Translations under genes and position numbers: made by a program
Part shown: in pieces, positions 50,110 through 58,580 of the stretch
Layout of the letters: each line of letters starts with the position of its first letter
Numbering within the stretch: the stretch's first letter is position 1
Source of the DNA: Owenweeksia hongkongensis DSM 17368
GTDB lineage: Bacteria > Bacteroidota > Bacteroidia > Flavobacteriales > Schleiferiaceae
Length of the DNA: 64,000 nt
Direction of reading: 5' to 3'
NCBI RefSeq assembly: GCF_000236705.1
Contig: NC_016599.1
Coordinates: forward strand, 2,852,001-2,916,000
The notes under the pieces: model-generated
Database searches by the model: none
The model's input: only the letters and a program-made list of their open reading frames with translations
What the model was told of the DNA's origin: nothing

Positions 50110-50625
50110 ATGATCAAAATCATTCTTGGAGATATTACGCATTCCCCTGCGGATGTGATTGTAAACGCGGCCAACTCGGCACTTCGTGGAGGTGGTGGGG
50201 TTGATGGTGCCATTCATCGAGCGGCCGGACCGATTATAGTAGAAGAGTGCAAGGCTTGGGTAAAGGAGAATGGTGAATTGCCAACAGGCCGTGCAATGTT
50301 TACTTCAGCGGGCAAACTTCCACATAAGGGTATAATACACACTGTAGGTCCCGTGTGGGAAGACGGCATCGCCAATGAAGATCAACTCTTGGCGGAATGT
50401 TACATCAATGCCTTACATATTGCTTTCGAAAAAGGTTTCGACTCTATCGCTTTCCCTAATATTTCTACTGGCGTTTACGGTTTCCCTAAAAAGGATGCGG
50501 CCGATGTGGCAATATGTACGGTTCAGAATTTTTTGGGTTCTCGAAAAGAGCAGCTGAAGGTGACTTTTGTTTGCTTTGATCAAGAGAACTTTGACATTTA
50601 TAAATCCTTTCTAGGTGAAGATTAA
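50110..50625 (+). CDS. Macro domain protein, O-acetyl-ADP-ribose deacetylase-like (YmdB type)
   Basis: 171 residues, a single macro domain. ADP-ribose contacts: LGDITHSPADVIVNAANSAL (about 5-24), RGGGGVDGAIHRAAGP with the catalytic-loop GGGGVDGAIH, and NISTGVYGFPKKDAADVA for the phosphate loop. The Asn and Asp of NAAN and VDGAIH match the MacroD/YmdB hydrolases, which remove ADP-ribose from O-acetyl-ADP-ribose or from Asp/Glu. Cytoplasmic. The preceding lmo0937-type gene (4-bp gap) suggests a stress context; no ADP-ribosyltransferase or toxin is adjacent. Confidence 0.94.
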   Translation: MIKIILGDITHSPADVIVNAANSALRGGGGVDGAIHRAAGPIIVEECKAWVKENGELPTGRAMFTSAGKLPHKGIIHTVGPVWEDGIANEDQLLAECYINALHIAFEKGFDSIAFPNISTGVYGFPKKDAADVAICTVQNFLGSRKEQLKVTFVCFDQENFDIYKSFLGED

Positions 50626-50640
50626 TGCTATTTTAGTGGT

Positions 50641-51924
50641 ATGAAATCTCTCTACATTTTCCTTTTTGCACTTTTGTATGGCTCACTTAGCGGCCAATAT
50701 TATTTCCCTCCGTTAGCCGGAAATGCTTGGGATACCGTGAATCCATCTTCTTTAGGATGGTGTTCCCAAAAGCTAGATACCGTTCATAAATACCTTGAAG
50801 CTCGACACAGCAAAAGCTTTATCATTTTGCATAAAGGCAAAATTGCGGATGAAATTTATATGAATGGCTTCGCTCAGGATTCAGCTTGGTACTGGGCTTC
50901 TGCCGGAAAGACTTTGGCTGGCTTCCTTACGGGAATGGTTCAGGAGGATGGATTATTAAATGTCAATGATAAAACTTCAGATTACCTCGGTACCGGTTGG
51001 ACCTTGGAGCCACAGGCAAAAGAAGATTTAATTACGATTCGTCATCAACTGAGCATGACTTCAGGCTTGGATTATAATATCTCTGACTTGAATTGCTTGG
51101 AAGATACTTGCCTTAAGTATTTGCATGATGCCGGAAACCACTGGTATTATCACAATGCTCCGTACAGATTGGTGCAGGATGTGTTAGAAAACGCATCGGG
51201 CAAAAATATGAATACCCTTACCTATCAGAAATTGGGTTCTACTATCGGTCTTGCGGGTTTGTGGTATGACTATGTGTTCTATAGCAAAGCAAGAAATATG
51301 GCGCGTTTTGGGTTGTTAAACCTAAATAAGGGAAATTGGGCCGGAACAACTATTCTTCAGGATTCAACTTACTTGTATGACATGGTTCATCCTTCTCAAA
51401 ACCTGAATGAAGCTTATGGATATCTGTGGTGGCTCAATGGTCAATCATCATATAGGCGTCCGGGGCTGGATATTGTTTTTCCAGGTTTTATGGTGCCCGA
51501 AGCACCTGCTGATATGTACATGGCCGCTGGTAAAAATGACCAAAGAATTTACGTGATTCCATCCATGGATTTGGTGGTGGTTCGTCAAGGTGAAGCGGCC
51601 TATACTTCGCAACTGGCGCTTTCTACTTTTGACAATGAATTGTGGGAACTGTTGATGGATGTTTTTTGTCAAACCACCGCTTTACACGAAAGTGAAATTG
51701 TTGACCTCCAAGTTTATCCTAACCCAGCTTCTGGTTTTGTAAATATCAGTTCAAGTTTTGAATTGAAATCCGTTCAGCTGATTTCCCTACAGGGGGAGGT
51801 TGTGAAGCGTCAGAAAAAAGAATTTTCAAAACTCAACATTCAGGATGTGGCGGCTGGAGTTTACTTTTTGCAGTTTGAAACTCTGGCTGGAGAATCTTTT
51901 CAGCGAAAGCTGGTGGTGAAGTAG
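50641..51924 (+). CDS. T9SS-secreted serine hydrolase, beta-lactamase/PBP-like
   Basis: 427 residues. Signal peptide KSLYIFLFALLYGSLSGQ. The class C beta-lactamase/DD-peptidase-like domain has the S-x-x-K catalytic pair in YWASAGKTLAGF (Ser87, Lys90), MTSGLDYN, YHNAPYRL as a Y-x-N equivalent, and GYLWWLNG. The C-terminal ~75 residues are a T9SS type A tail (LQVYPNPASGFVNI ... AAGVYFLQFE). It is therefore an extracellular esterase, amidase or D-peptidase; such enzymes are usually not resistance beta-lactamases. Starts 15 bp after the macro domain gene. Confidence 0.9.
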   Translation: MKSLYIFLFALLYGSLSGQYYFPPLAGNAWDTVNPSSLGWCSQKLDTVHKYLEARHSKSFIILHKGKIADEIYMNGFAQDSAWYWASAGKTLAGFLTGMVQEDGLLNVNDKTSDYLGTGWTLEPQAKEDLITIRHQLSMTSGLDYNISDLNCLEDTCLKYLHDAGNHWYYHNAPYRLVQDVLENASGKNMNTLTYQKLGSTIGLAGLWYDYVFYSKARNMARFGLLNLNKGNWAGTTILQDSTYLYDMVHPSQNLNEAYGYLWWLNGQSSYRRPGLDIVFPGFMVPEAPADMYMAAGKNDQRIYVIPSMDLVVVRQGEAAYTSQLALSTFDNELWELLMDVFCQTTALHESEIVDLQVYPNPASGFVNISSSFELKSVQLISLQGEVVKRQKKEFSKLNIQDVAAGVYFLQFETLAGESFQRKLVVK

Positions 51925-51946
51925 CTTAACCCTCAAGAATGTTAAA

Positions 51947-52567
51947 ATGAAGACAGTTCAAATCGTTTTAATGACATTTATAACGAATGTCTTGTTTGGA
52001 CAAATCAGCATCAATGATATCGAACAAGCTGATTTACTAATGAATGGTTTCCAAAATCATACAGATTCGGTCAGTCAATTGAAGCAGGGAGCGAAGGTTT
52101 ATTATATCAGCGACTCTTTGTTTAAGGGGATAATGCTTACTCTTCAGAATGGTAATAAAATTGAAATTGACTTACGGTATAATGACAGTTATGGGGGCTA
52201 TGCAGAAATAGGTGCAGATTTTGAAAATTATGTTCTTGTAAAACACCGTGGATCAGGGTCAGGAAACTCTGAAAAACTTCAGGTAATTAACAAAGAAACA
52301 GGTGAAGATAAATGGCTTGGAAACTATCCTTTCTATCTTGACTTGAAGAATGAAATAGGAGTTTATGAAGCATATAAAGATTCAACTTCACAAATTGTTG
52401 TTCACGATTTTTCAACTGACAAGACAGAGGCTTATCCAACTCCAAATACCAAATGTGTATGTTGTGATTGTTTTGAAGTTGTTCGTTTTGAGATGGAAAG
52501 TTTTACAATGCGGTTTATTGGTCTTGATGGAAAGACGACAGAAATAAAGGTGAAAAGGCAAAAATAG
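51947..52567 (+). CDS. Exported protein of unknown function with a CxCCxC cluster
   Basis: 206 residues. Signal peptide QIVLMTFITNVLFGQ; mature part beta-rich (KVYYISDSLFKGIMLTL, NYVLVKHRGSGSGNSEKL). Near the C-terminus is NTKCVCCDCFEVVRF, four cysteines in six residues, which could bind a metal or form disulfides in the periplasm. No named family. No T9SS tail. It follows the serine hydrolase gene by 22 bp and converges on rmuC. Confidence 0.68.
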   Translation: MKTVQIVLMTFITNVLFGQISINDIEQADLLMNGFQNHTDSVSQLKQGAKVYYISDSLFKGIMLTLQNGNKIEIDLRYNDSYGGYAEIGADFENYVLVKHRGSGSGNSEKLQVINKETGEDKWLGNYPFYLDLKNEIGVYEAYKDSTSQIVVHDFSTDKTEAYPTPNTKCVCCDCFEVVRFEMESFTMRFIGLDGKTTEIKVKRQK

Positions 52568-52609
52568 CGTTTGTCAGCAATGGGAATATTTTAGGTCATG
52601 AAGTGATCT

Positions 52610-53932
52610 CTAGTCCAGCGCCCTATCTATCAGCTTAGGATTTTGGGTTTTAGAAGTTTTGGCACCCAACTCCTGTAGCTTTTGGGTTCTTCGCACTAAG
52701 TTTCCACTTCCGGCACTTAGCTTTTTCATAGACTCCTGATAAGTGTTTTGAACCGTTCCCAGCTGATTGCCCAGTTTTACTAAATCTTCAGAAAAGCCCA
52801 CAAACTTGTCGTAAAGAGCTCCGGCTTGTCGTGCAATTTCCTCAGCATTTTTGTTTTGTAAATCCTGATTCCAGATGTAACTGATGGTGCGCAAAGTAGC
52901 CAACAAAGTAGTGGTGCTTACCAACACGATATTGCTTCTCAATGCCTTGTCATATAGTTCAGAATCTTCCTTGAGGGCCATAGTGAGAGCGGGCTCATTG
53001 GCCACAAACATCATCACATAATCAGGCTGTTTGATGTCGTAAAGGTTTTGGTAATTCTTATCACCCAAAAGTTTAATGTGACCTAAGATGGAATTTACGT
53101 GCTGCTTTAAAAACTGCTTCTTTTCAGCCTCATCTTCGGTGTCAAAATAATTGCTGTATGCGGTCAAAGAAACCTTGCTGTCCAGCACCAAATGCTTGTC
53201 ATCCGGTAGATTTATGATGAAGTCCAATCGCTGATTAGCGCCTTCTTCATTCTTAAAGTTTTTCTCCTTGAAATAGTGAATGTCTTTTTGAAGTCCTGCT
53301 TTTTCAAGGATAGACTCAAGTTGCATTTCGCCCCAACCACCCTGCGCTTTGCTATCCCCTCTGAGGGCAAGCGAAAGGCTTTTGGCTTCATGTGTAATTT
53401 GCTGGTTGAGCTCGCGGAGGTTTTTCAATTGCTCATTGAGAGCCGCACCACGCTTTTCACCATCCATGTTACTTTGTTCCACTTTCTTCTGAAAATCGGT
53501 CAATTTTTCCCTTAAAGGGTTCAAAAGTGTGTCCAGGTTCTCTTTGTTCTGATCGGTGAACTTTTTGCTCTTTTCTTCCAGAATTTCGTTCGCCAGGTTT
53601 TTAAATTCAACCGAGAATTTCTGATTCAGCTTTTCAACTTCTGCTTTTTGCTCGGCCAGTTTTTCTGAAAGCGCATGGTATTCAGCTTCTCGCTTACTCA
53701 GCTCTGTGCTTAGGTGCAAAGTTTGCCTACGCTCATCCTCAAGTGAGGTTTTGGCTTGAGCCAAATTTTCACTCAGACTTTTATTGCGCTCTTCGGCTAA
53801 AGCAGCCGCATTTCGAAGTTCATTCGTTTCTTTACTATGAGCTGTTTCTGTATTTGCAACTTTGTTTTTAGAAAGTAACCAAGCGATAATTCCCCCAATA
53901 AGAAGACCAGCTATGAGCCAAATAATTTCCAT
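52610..53932 (-). CDS. rmuC: DNA recombination protein RmuC
   Basis: 440 residues. An N-terminal membrane anchor (EIIWLIAGLLIGGIIAWLL) is followed by a long coiled-coil to about residue 180 (NKSLSENLAQAKTSLEDERR) and the RmuC nuclease-fold domain with GDSKAQGGWGEMQLESILE, LDFIINLPDDKHLVLDSKVSL and YVMMFVANEPALTMAL. The D-S-K and E-x-x-L residues are those of the PD-(D/E)XK-like core. RmuC limits rearrangement at inverted repeats; the exact reaction is not established. It is 5 bp below marC. Confidence 0.96.
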   Translation of the reverse strand: MEIIWLIAGLLIGGIIAWLLSKNKVANTETAHSKETNELRNAAALAEERNKSLSENLAQAKTSLEDERRQTLHLSTELSKREAEYHALSEKLAEQKAEVEKLNQKFSVEFKNLANEILEEKSKKFTDQNKENLDTLLNPLREKLTDFQKKVEQSNMDGEKRGAALNEQLKNLRELNQQITHEAKSLSLALRGDSKAQGGWGEMQLESILEKAGLQKDIHYFKEKNFKNEEGANQRLDFIINLPDDKHLVLDSKVSLTAYSNYFDTEDEAEKKQFLKQHVNSILGHIKLLGDKNYQNLYDIKQPDYVMMFVANEPALTMALKEDSELYDKALRSNIVLVSTTTLLATLRTISYIWNQDLQNKNAEEIARQAGALYDKFVGFSEDLVKLGNQLGTVQNTYQESMKKLSAGSGNLVRRTQKLQELGAKTSKTQNPKLIDRALD

Positions 53933-53937
53933 AAATC

Positions 53938-54579
53938 TTATTTAAAAAAGTTGTCGTACAAGCCAAAGGCTCCGGTAATCAACATTTGCGCAGCCAATGA
54001 TCCTACTATCAGCCCCATCAATCGGTTGAACACCTTAAGGCCATTTACGCCCAAGCGCCTTTTGATAAAGGGCATACGGCTAAGAATTAAAAAGTTGGCG
54101 AGTGAACAAATAATAATGGCAATAGCAACAGAGGTATAAGATTCCCAGCCCTTGTTAGTAATACTTAGGTTTATGAGAGTAGTGGCCAACCCAGGCCCGA
54201 CTATTATAGGAATAGATAGCGGAACCATGCTAATGTCATTTTGCTGCTGGGCAGCTACGTGATCCGTAGACTGGTGATTACTCTTTTTACCATGACCCTG
54301 CACCATGTCAAAACCCATTACCAAAAGAATAATACCTCCAAATACCCTAAGTCCATCTGGCTGAATACCGAAGAAATTAAAGATATAGGTACCACTCAAA
54401 AATAGGATAAGCATGGCCAGAAAAACCGTTTTGCTGCTTTTTCCAGCTATGGTTTTAAACTCCTTTTTTGTGGTAGTATCATCTACTAGCGTCAGCATAA
54501 TGGCCCCTGCTGAAAGAGGGTTCATAATGGTGAAAATAGAAATGGTATCTCCGAGAATGTTTTTTAGTAGATCAATCAA
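53938..54579 (-). CDS. marC: MarC family (UPF0056) inner-membrane protein
   Basis: 213 residues with six spans. Family signature NPLSAGAIMLTLVDD near residue 20 and GFDMVQGHGKK in the cytosolic loop; SIPIIVGPGLATTLINL matches the second conserved box. MarC proteins were once linked to multiple antibiotic resistance, later disputed; function remains unknown. Starts ATG at 54579 and lies just ahead of rmuC. Divergent from the sterol desaturase gene, with 131 bp between them and no confident promoter seen. Confidence 0.93.
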   Translation of the reverse strand: MIDLLKNILGDTISIFTIMNPLSAGAIMLTLVDDTTTKKEFKTIAGKSSKTVFLAMLILFLSGTYIFNFFGIQPDGLRVFGGIILLVMGFDMVQGHGKKSNHQSTDHVAAQQQNDISMVPLSIPIIVGPGLATTLINLSITNKGWESYTSVAIAIIICSLANFLILSRMPFIKRRLGVNGLKVFNRLMGLIVGSLAAQMLITGAFGLYDNFFK

Positions 54580-54710
54580 GTCGGTAAATTTTCATGCAAA
54601 ATAACGGTTTCTAAGCTTTATCGTGAAGGAATGCCCACAGGAGATTCGAACAATAATTGGACTGAGACTTAAAAGGGGTTTTTTGGTAAATTGGCGAAAA
54701 CCTTTTTTTC

Positions 54711-55613
54711 ATGTTTCCCGATTTAATTCAAGCAGCGATTCCATTTTTTGTAGGCTTCATTTTATTGGAGATTATCATTTCCTCTTACATGAAAATTCAC
54801 ACCTATGAAACAAAGGATGCGTTGAGCAGTATTGCCATGGGGCTGGGAAATGTGTTTCTTGGAATCATCGGAAAAGTGTTGGTTTTTGGGGCTTATACCT
54901 TTGTTCATAAGTGGGCTATTTTTAATTTGGGCTACGTTTGGTGGGTTTGGATAATTGCTTTTTTTGCTGATGATATTAGCTACTATTGGTTTCACCGGAC
55001 GAGCCACAATGTTCGTTTTTTTTGGGCAAGCCATGTGGTGCATCACTCTTCGCAGCGCTACAATTTAGCCACGGCTTTGCGCCAAACGTGGACAGGCAAT
55101 TTTACCGGAAGTTTCATCTTTTGGCTTTGGATGCCTCTCATCGGTTTTGAACCTTTGATGATTGTTTTTCTGCAAAGTGTAAGCTTGCTCTATCAGTTTT
55201 GGATTCACACGGAAGTGATTAATAAAATGCCACGGTGGTTCGAATTTATCTTCAACACGCCTTCACATCATCGGGTGCACCACTCTTCAGATTTGAAATA
55301 TTTGGATAAGAACCATGCAGGTATTTTGGTTATTTGGGACAGGATGTTTGGCACTTTTCAGGTGGAAGAGGAAAAGCCAAAGTATGGTTTGACTACCAAT
55401 ATCAATACGTTCAATCCTTTGCTAATCGCCACACACGAATGGATTGCCTTGGGCAAAGATGTGTGGCAACATCCTAAATATGGATTGCAATATACGTTTG
55501 GCCCACCGGGGTGGAGCCACGATGGAAGCCGGAAAACTACGGAGCAGTTGAGAGAGGAAGCTGAATCAAATACACCAAGGGTAACAAAAACTAAAGAGTC
55601 ATCTTATGCTTAA
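54711..55613 (+). CDS. Sterol desaturase / fatty acid hydroxylase family membrane protein
   Basis: 300 residues, about four spans. The eight-histidine di-iron signature is visible: HRTSH in YYWFHRTSHNVRF, HVVHH in ASHVVHHSSQRYN, and HRVHH in NTPSHHRVHHSSD. These ligate two irons for O2-dependent hydroxylation or desaturation of lipids. Which lipid is unknown; Bacteroidota homologues act on fatty acids, ornithine lipids, carotenoids or hopanoid/sterol-like substrates. Inner membrane with active site facing the cytosol. Its stop overlaps the protease start by eight bases, so the two are translated from one mRNA, though a functional link is not obvious. Confidence 0.93.
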   Translation: MFPDLIQAAIPFFVGFILLEIIISSYMKIHTYETKDALSSIAMGLGNVFLGIIGKVLVFGAYTFVHKWAIFNLGYVWWVWIIAFFADDISYYWFHRTSHNVRFFWASHVVHHSSQRYNLATALRQTWTGNFTGSFIFWLWMPLIGFEPLMIVFLQSVSLLYQFWIHTEVINKMPRWFEFIFNTPSHHRVHHSSDLKYLDKNHAGILVIWDRMFGTFQVEEEKPKYGLTTNINTFNPLLIATHEWIALGKDVWQHPKYGLQYTFGPPGWSHDGSRKTTEQLREEAESNTPRVTKTKESSYA

Positions 55614-58209
55614 ACAAATACTTCTAGCGAGTTTTTTTCTTGCAGCTTTTATATCCGCAGGGCAGATTTCATCACGCTTGGAAAAGGAGATGAAAGAAGC
55701 TTCACGGGATTTTCTACCCGTAGTGGTTGAGTTTCGTACAACTGTGAATTGGAAACAGCTGGAAACTAAGTGTGAGGATAAAAATGTTTCAGATTGGCCA
55801 AAGTTGGTAAACCGGGCTTTGATGAGGCAAGCGGCCAATACGCAGTCTGAAGCATTAGAGTATTTGAATGAATTAAGTGCAGATCAGGTTAAAAGCATAA
55901 GCTCATTTTACATTGTAAATGTGATGATTTTGGAAGCTAAGCCGGATGTGATTTCTAAGCTTGCAGCCATACCTGATGTGGATTGGATAGATCTGGCTGA
56001 TGATGAGTTTTTGATTCATGATCCGATTATACCTTCTAAAAAATCCACAGCAACTGTAAATGGCGTGGAGCCAGGTTTGGAGGCCATAAATGCTCCTGAA
56101 ATGTGGAAGCTAGGTTACACCGGTCGTGGGAGGTTGCTTTACAATTACGATACTGGAGTTTGGGCCACGCACCCTGCCTTTAGCAATCGATTTTTAGGAA
56201 ACTATAAGCCGCTTTCACAATCGTGGTATGGGCTAAAAAAGAATTATCCGGATGGGAGAATTAGCAATCACGGAACTCATACTTTGGGCACTATGGCAGG
56301 TTTGGACACCGCAACCAATGATACGATAGGCGTGGCTTTTGGCGCTTATTGGATGGCCAATGATTATGTGAATAGCACGGTAGCCACGCTTCCGCCCATT
56401 GCTGAAATGATTCAGGCGTTTGAGTGGGCGCTGAATCCTGATGGAGACACCAGCACAAGCGATGATGTACCGGATGTAATAAACAACAGCTGGCGCTGGC
56501 GCGATGATCCGGATACTGTGCAATGCGGTGGCTATGTGGTGCAGCTTATGAATGCTATTGAAGCCGCAGGAATTGCTAATGTTTTTTCGGGTGGAAATGC
56601 GGGGCCAAATAACTCTACCATCAGTGCACCGCAAAGAATTAACACCAACAAGACCAGTACTTTTTCGGTGGGAAGTGTGAATGGAAATCTCACTTTTCCG
56701 TTTCCCATCAGCAGCTTTTCTTCACGCGGGCCTACCCAATGTCCGGGTACCGGAAATCTAAAAATTCATCCAGAAGTGGTGGCGCCTGGGCAGGATGTTC
56801 GTTCGGCTTGGGGCACAGATGGCTATAATACCATTTCGGGAACCAGCATGGCTGCACCGCATGTTTCGGGTGCTGTGCTTTTGCTCAAGGAAGCTTTTCC
56901 ACAGCTTAGTGGAACAGACTTACTGAATGCATTATATGTAACTGCCATTGATATGGGTACGATAGGTGAAGACAATACTTATGGTAATGGCTTGATAGAT
57001 GTCCATGCAGCCTATCAACATTTGGCGCAAAGCCACACGCCTGTTGATCCCAAACAAGTGGACTGGGATATTGCTGTAAAAGGTATGATCTACTCACCAA
57101 TAGATACCGCTGTAACGTGCTGGGATAATGTTTTTGATATAACTGTGACAGTAGAAAACCTTGGGGCGAATACCATTGATAGCTTCTACGTGAATTGTTG
57201 GTTGGATGGTGTCCCACTTTCATCAGTGCAGATTTCCGTTGTAGCCCCGCCTAATTTCACTACAGGTGAGGTATTTGGGTTTACATTTCCAATTCATATG
57301 AATGTCAATACCATGGGGGAGCATGAACTAAGGGCAAAAGTAGAACTTGATTTTCCGGAATATGACCTTATCAATAATGAAAGGATGGTGCACTTTAATA
57401 AGCGGAATAAGGAGAGCTTCCCTTTTGAAGAAGATTTTGAACAACAAAGCAGTTTTGATAACTGGTATGTAGAAGATGAAGATCTAGTGGCTACTTGGGA
57501 AACTACAGGTATTACAAATTGGACCGGAAACACGAAGGCGGTAGTTATCAAATATGCTGAGTACTTTCCACGCTCAAGTCAAAAGGATAGGCTGTGGAGC
57601 CCGGTGTTTGCCATGCCAAGTGGTGCGGCAGGTTTAGGTTTTGATTTGGCTTACCAGCAGCGAAATACCTTCTCGCTTTTTCAAGATACATTGAAGGTGT
57701 TAGCTTCTACGGATTGCGGTAAAACATTCCCTTATGTTCTATATGAAAAAAGTGATGCGGACCTAAATACTGTGGGAACAATAGGCTCGGATTATGTGCC
57801 TGCTGGCAGAAATGAATGGAGGCGTGAGTATGTGGATTTGTCATCTTTAGCAGGCCAGGAAGTCGTTCTTGCTTTTGAAGGAGTAAACCGTGGAGGCAAT
57901 AATTTGTATTTGGACAACATCTCGATTTATCCAGGGTATTGGGATCCGGTTTCACTTGAGGAGTTAAACCAAAGTTCACTTAGTCTATACCCGAACCCTA
58001 GCAAGGAGCTCATTTATCTGAAATCATCAGAAAGCCCTTACAAACTGATTGAGGTTCAGATTCTTGACATGAAAGGGGTAAAGCAGTCACAAAAATTTAC
58101 CTTAAATGAAGATGGAGTAGTTTATATAGAAAACCTGTCCAAAGGCCTATATATAATGAAGGTAGAGCAGGGTGGTGTTAGGAGTTTTTTAAGGTTTTTA
58201 AAAGAATAA
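55606..58209 (+). CDS. T9SS-secreted subtilisin-like serine protease (S8)
   Basis: 867 residues. Signal peptide LKQILLASFFLAAFISAGQ; residues ~20-145 look like an inhibitor-type propeptide. The peptidase domain has catalytic Asp182 (YNYDTGVWATHP), His222 (NHGTHTLGTM) and Ser414 (GTSMAAPHVSGAVLL), with the oxyanion Asn in FSGGNAGPNNS. A CARDB-like beta domain (~500-610), a MAM/jelly-roll-like domain (~620-780) and a T9SS type A tail (SLYPNPSKELIYLKS ... KGLYIMKVEQ) follow. It is extracellular and probably nutritional. Starts inside the desaturase gene. Confidence 0.95.
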   Translation: MLKQILLASFFLAAFISAGQISSRLEKEMKEASRDFLPVVVEFRTTVNWKQLETKCEDKNVSDWPKLVNRALMRQAANTQSEALEYLNELSADQVKSISSFYIVNVMILEAKPDVISKLAAIPDVDWIDLADDEFLIHDPIIPSKKSTATVNGVEPGLEAINAPEMWKLGYTGRGRLLYNYDTGVWATHPAFSNRFLGNYKPLSQSWYGLKKNYPDGRISNHGTHTLGTMAGLDTATNDTIGVAFGAYWMANDYVNSTVATLPPIAEMIQAFEWALNPDGDTSTSDDVPDVINNSWRWRDDPDTVQCGGYVVQLMNAIEAAGIANVFSGGNAGPNNSTISAPQRINTNKTSTFSVGSVNGNLTFPFPISSFSSRGPTQCPGTGNLKIHPEVVAPGQDVRSAWGTDGYNTISGTSMAAPHVSGAVLLLKEAFPQLSGTDLLNALYVTAIDMGTIGEDNTYGNGLIDVHAAYQHLAQSHTPVDPKQVDWDIAVKGMIYSPIDTAVTCWDNVFDITVTVENLGANTIDSFYVNCWLDGVPLSSVQISVVAPPNFTTGEVFGFTFPIHMNVNTMGEHELRAKVELDFPEYDLINNERMVHFNKRNKESFPFEEDFEQQSSFDNWYVEDEDLVATWETTGITNWTGNTKAVVIKYAEYFPRSSQKDRLWSPVFAMPSGAAGLGFDLAYQQRNTFSLFQDTLKVLASTDCGKTFPYVLYEKSDADLNTVGTIGSDYVPAGRNEWRREYVDLSSLAGQEVVLAFEGVNRGGNNLYLDNISIYPGYWDPVSLEELNQSSLSLYPNPSKELIYLKSSESPYKLIEVQILDMKGVKQSQKFTLNEDGVVYIENLSKGLYIMKVEQGGVRSFLRFLKE

Positions 58210-58363
58210 TTAATACCTAAATTATGCTCCTTTCGGATGGGTTTATAAGATTATGAAACATTTTTAAGTAACCTTTAAGTCAATAATTGTAGGAAATCGC
58301 TGAATAATTGAAAACGTTCTTTAACTCAGTTCGGAACTCTAAAGAAAAAGGAAGGAGAATAAA

Positions 58364-58462
58364 ATGTATTTCGTCTGGTTACGTCTGTTTGTTCAGCCCA
58401 GAGTACTACACTATACCTTACTTTGCGCGGTGGTAGAAATGGTTATGCTAAGAGTAGGGTAA
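58364..58462 (+). other. 32-codon open frame with a good ribosome site in the 58210-58580 leader
   Basis: The 58210-58580 gap holds no recognised gene. It has one short frame, YFVWLRLFVQPRVLHYTLLC plus 11 more residues, started by ATG at 58364 eight bases after GGAAGGAG, unusually strong Shine-Dalgarno-like in this genome. It could be a leader peptide or chance. A small dyad AGTTC-G-GAACT lies 25-35 bp upstream. Confidence 0.25.
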
Positions 58463-58580
58463 GTAGGGTGGTGCGGCTTGTTCAGTTGAGATTGTTTACT
58501 AATTAAGGTTTGAATTAGGAATTTTTCTTGTCTAGTTTCGGACAGTTTTATTAACCCATTTCTTAAAAATACACATCAAA

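Noticed and set aside
49913-50113. 66-codon plus-strand frame overlapping the lmo0937-type gene
   Set aside because: Composition is not protein-like, and the other frame (49953-50105) encodes a recognisable two-span miniprotein.
50110-50625. Macro domain gene as part of a DarTG-like toxin-antitoxin pair
   Set aside because: No DarT-like ADP-ribosyltransferase lies beside it; the neighbours are a membrane miniprotein and a secreted hydrolase.
50641-51924. Serine hydrolase as a beta-lactam resistance gene
   Set aside because: The S-x-x-K fold is shared with esterases and DD-peptidases, and the T9SS tail makes it an exported enzyme of unknown substrate.
54630-54665. tRNA-like string AGGAGATTCGAAC upstream of the sterol desaturase gene
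   Set aside because: Only a T-arm-like word is present; no acceptor, D-arm or anticodon arm can be formed around it.
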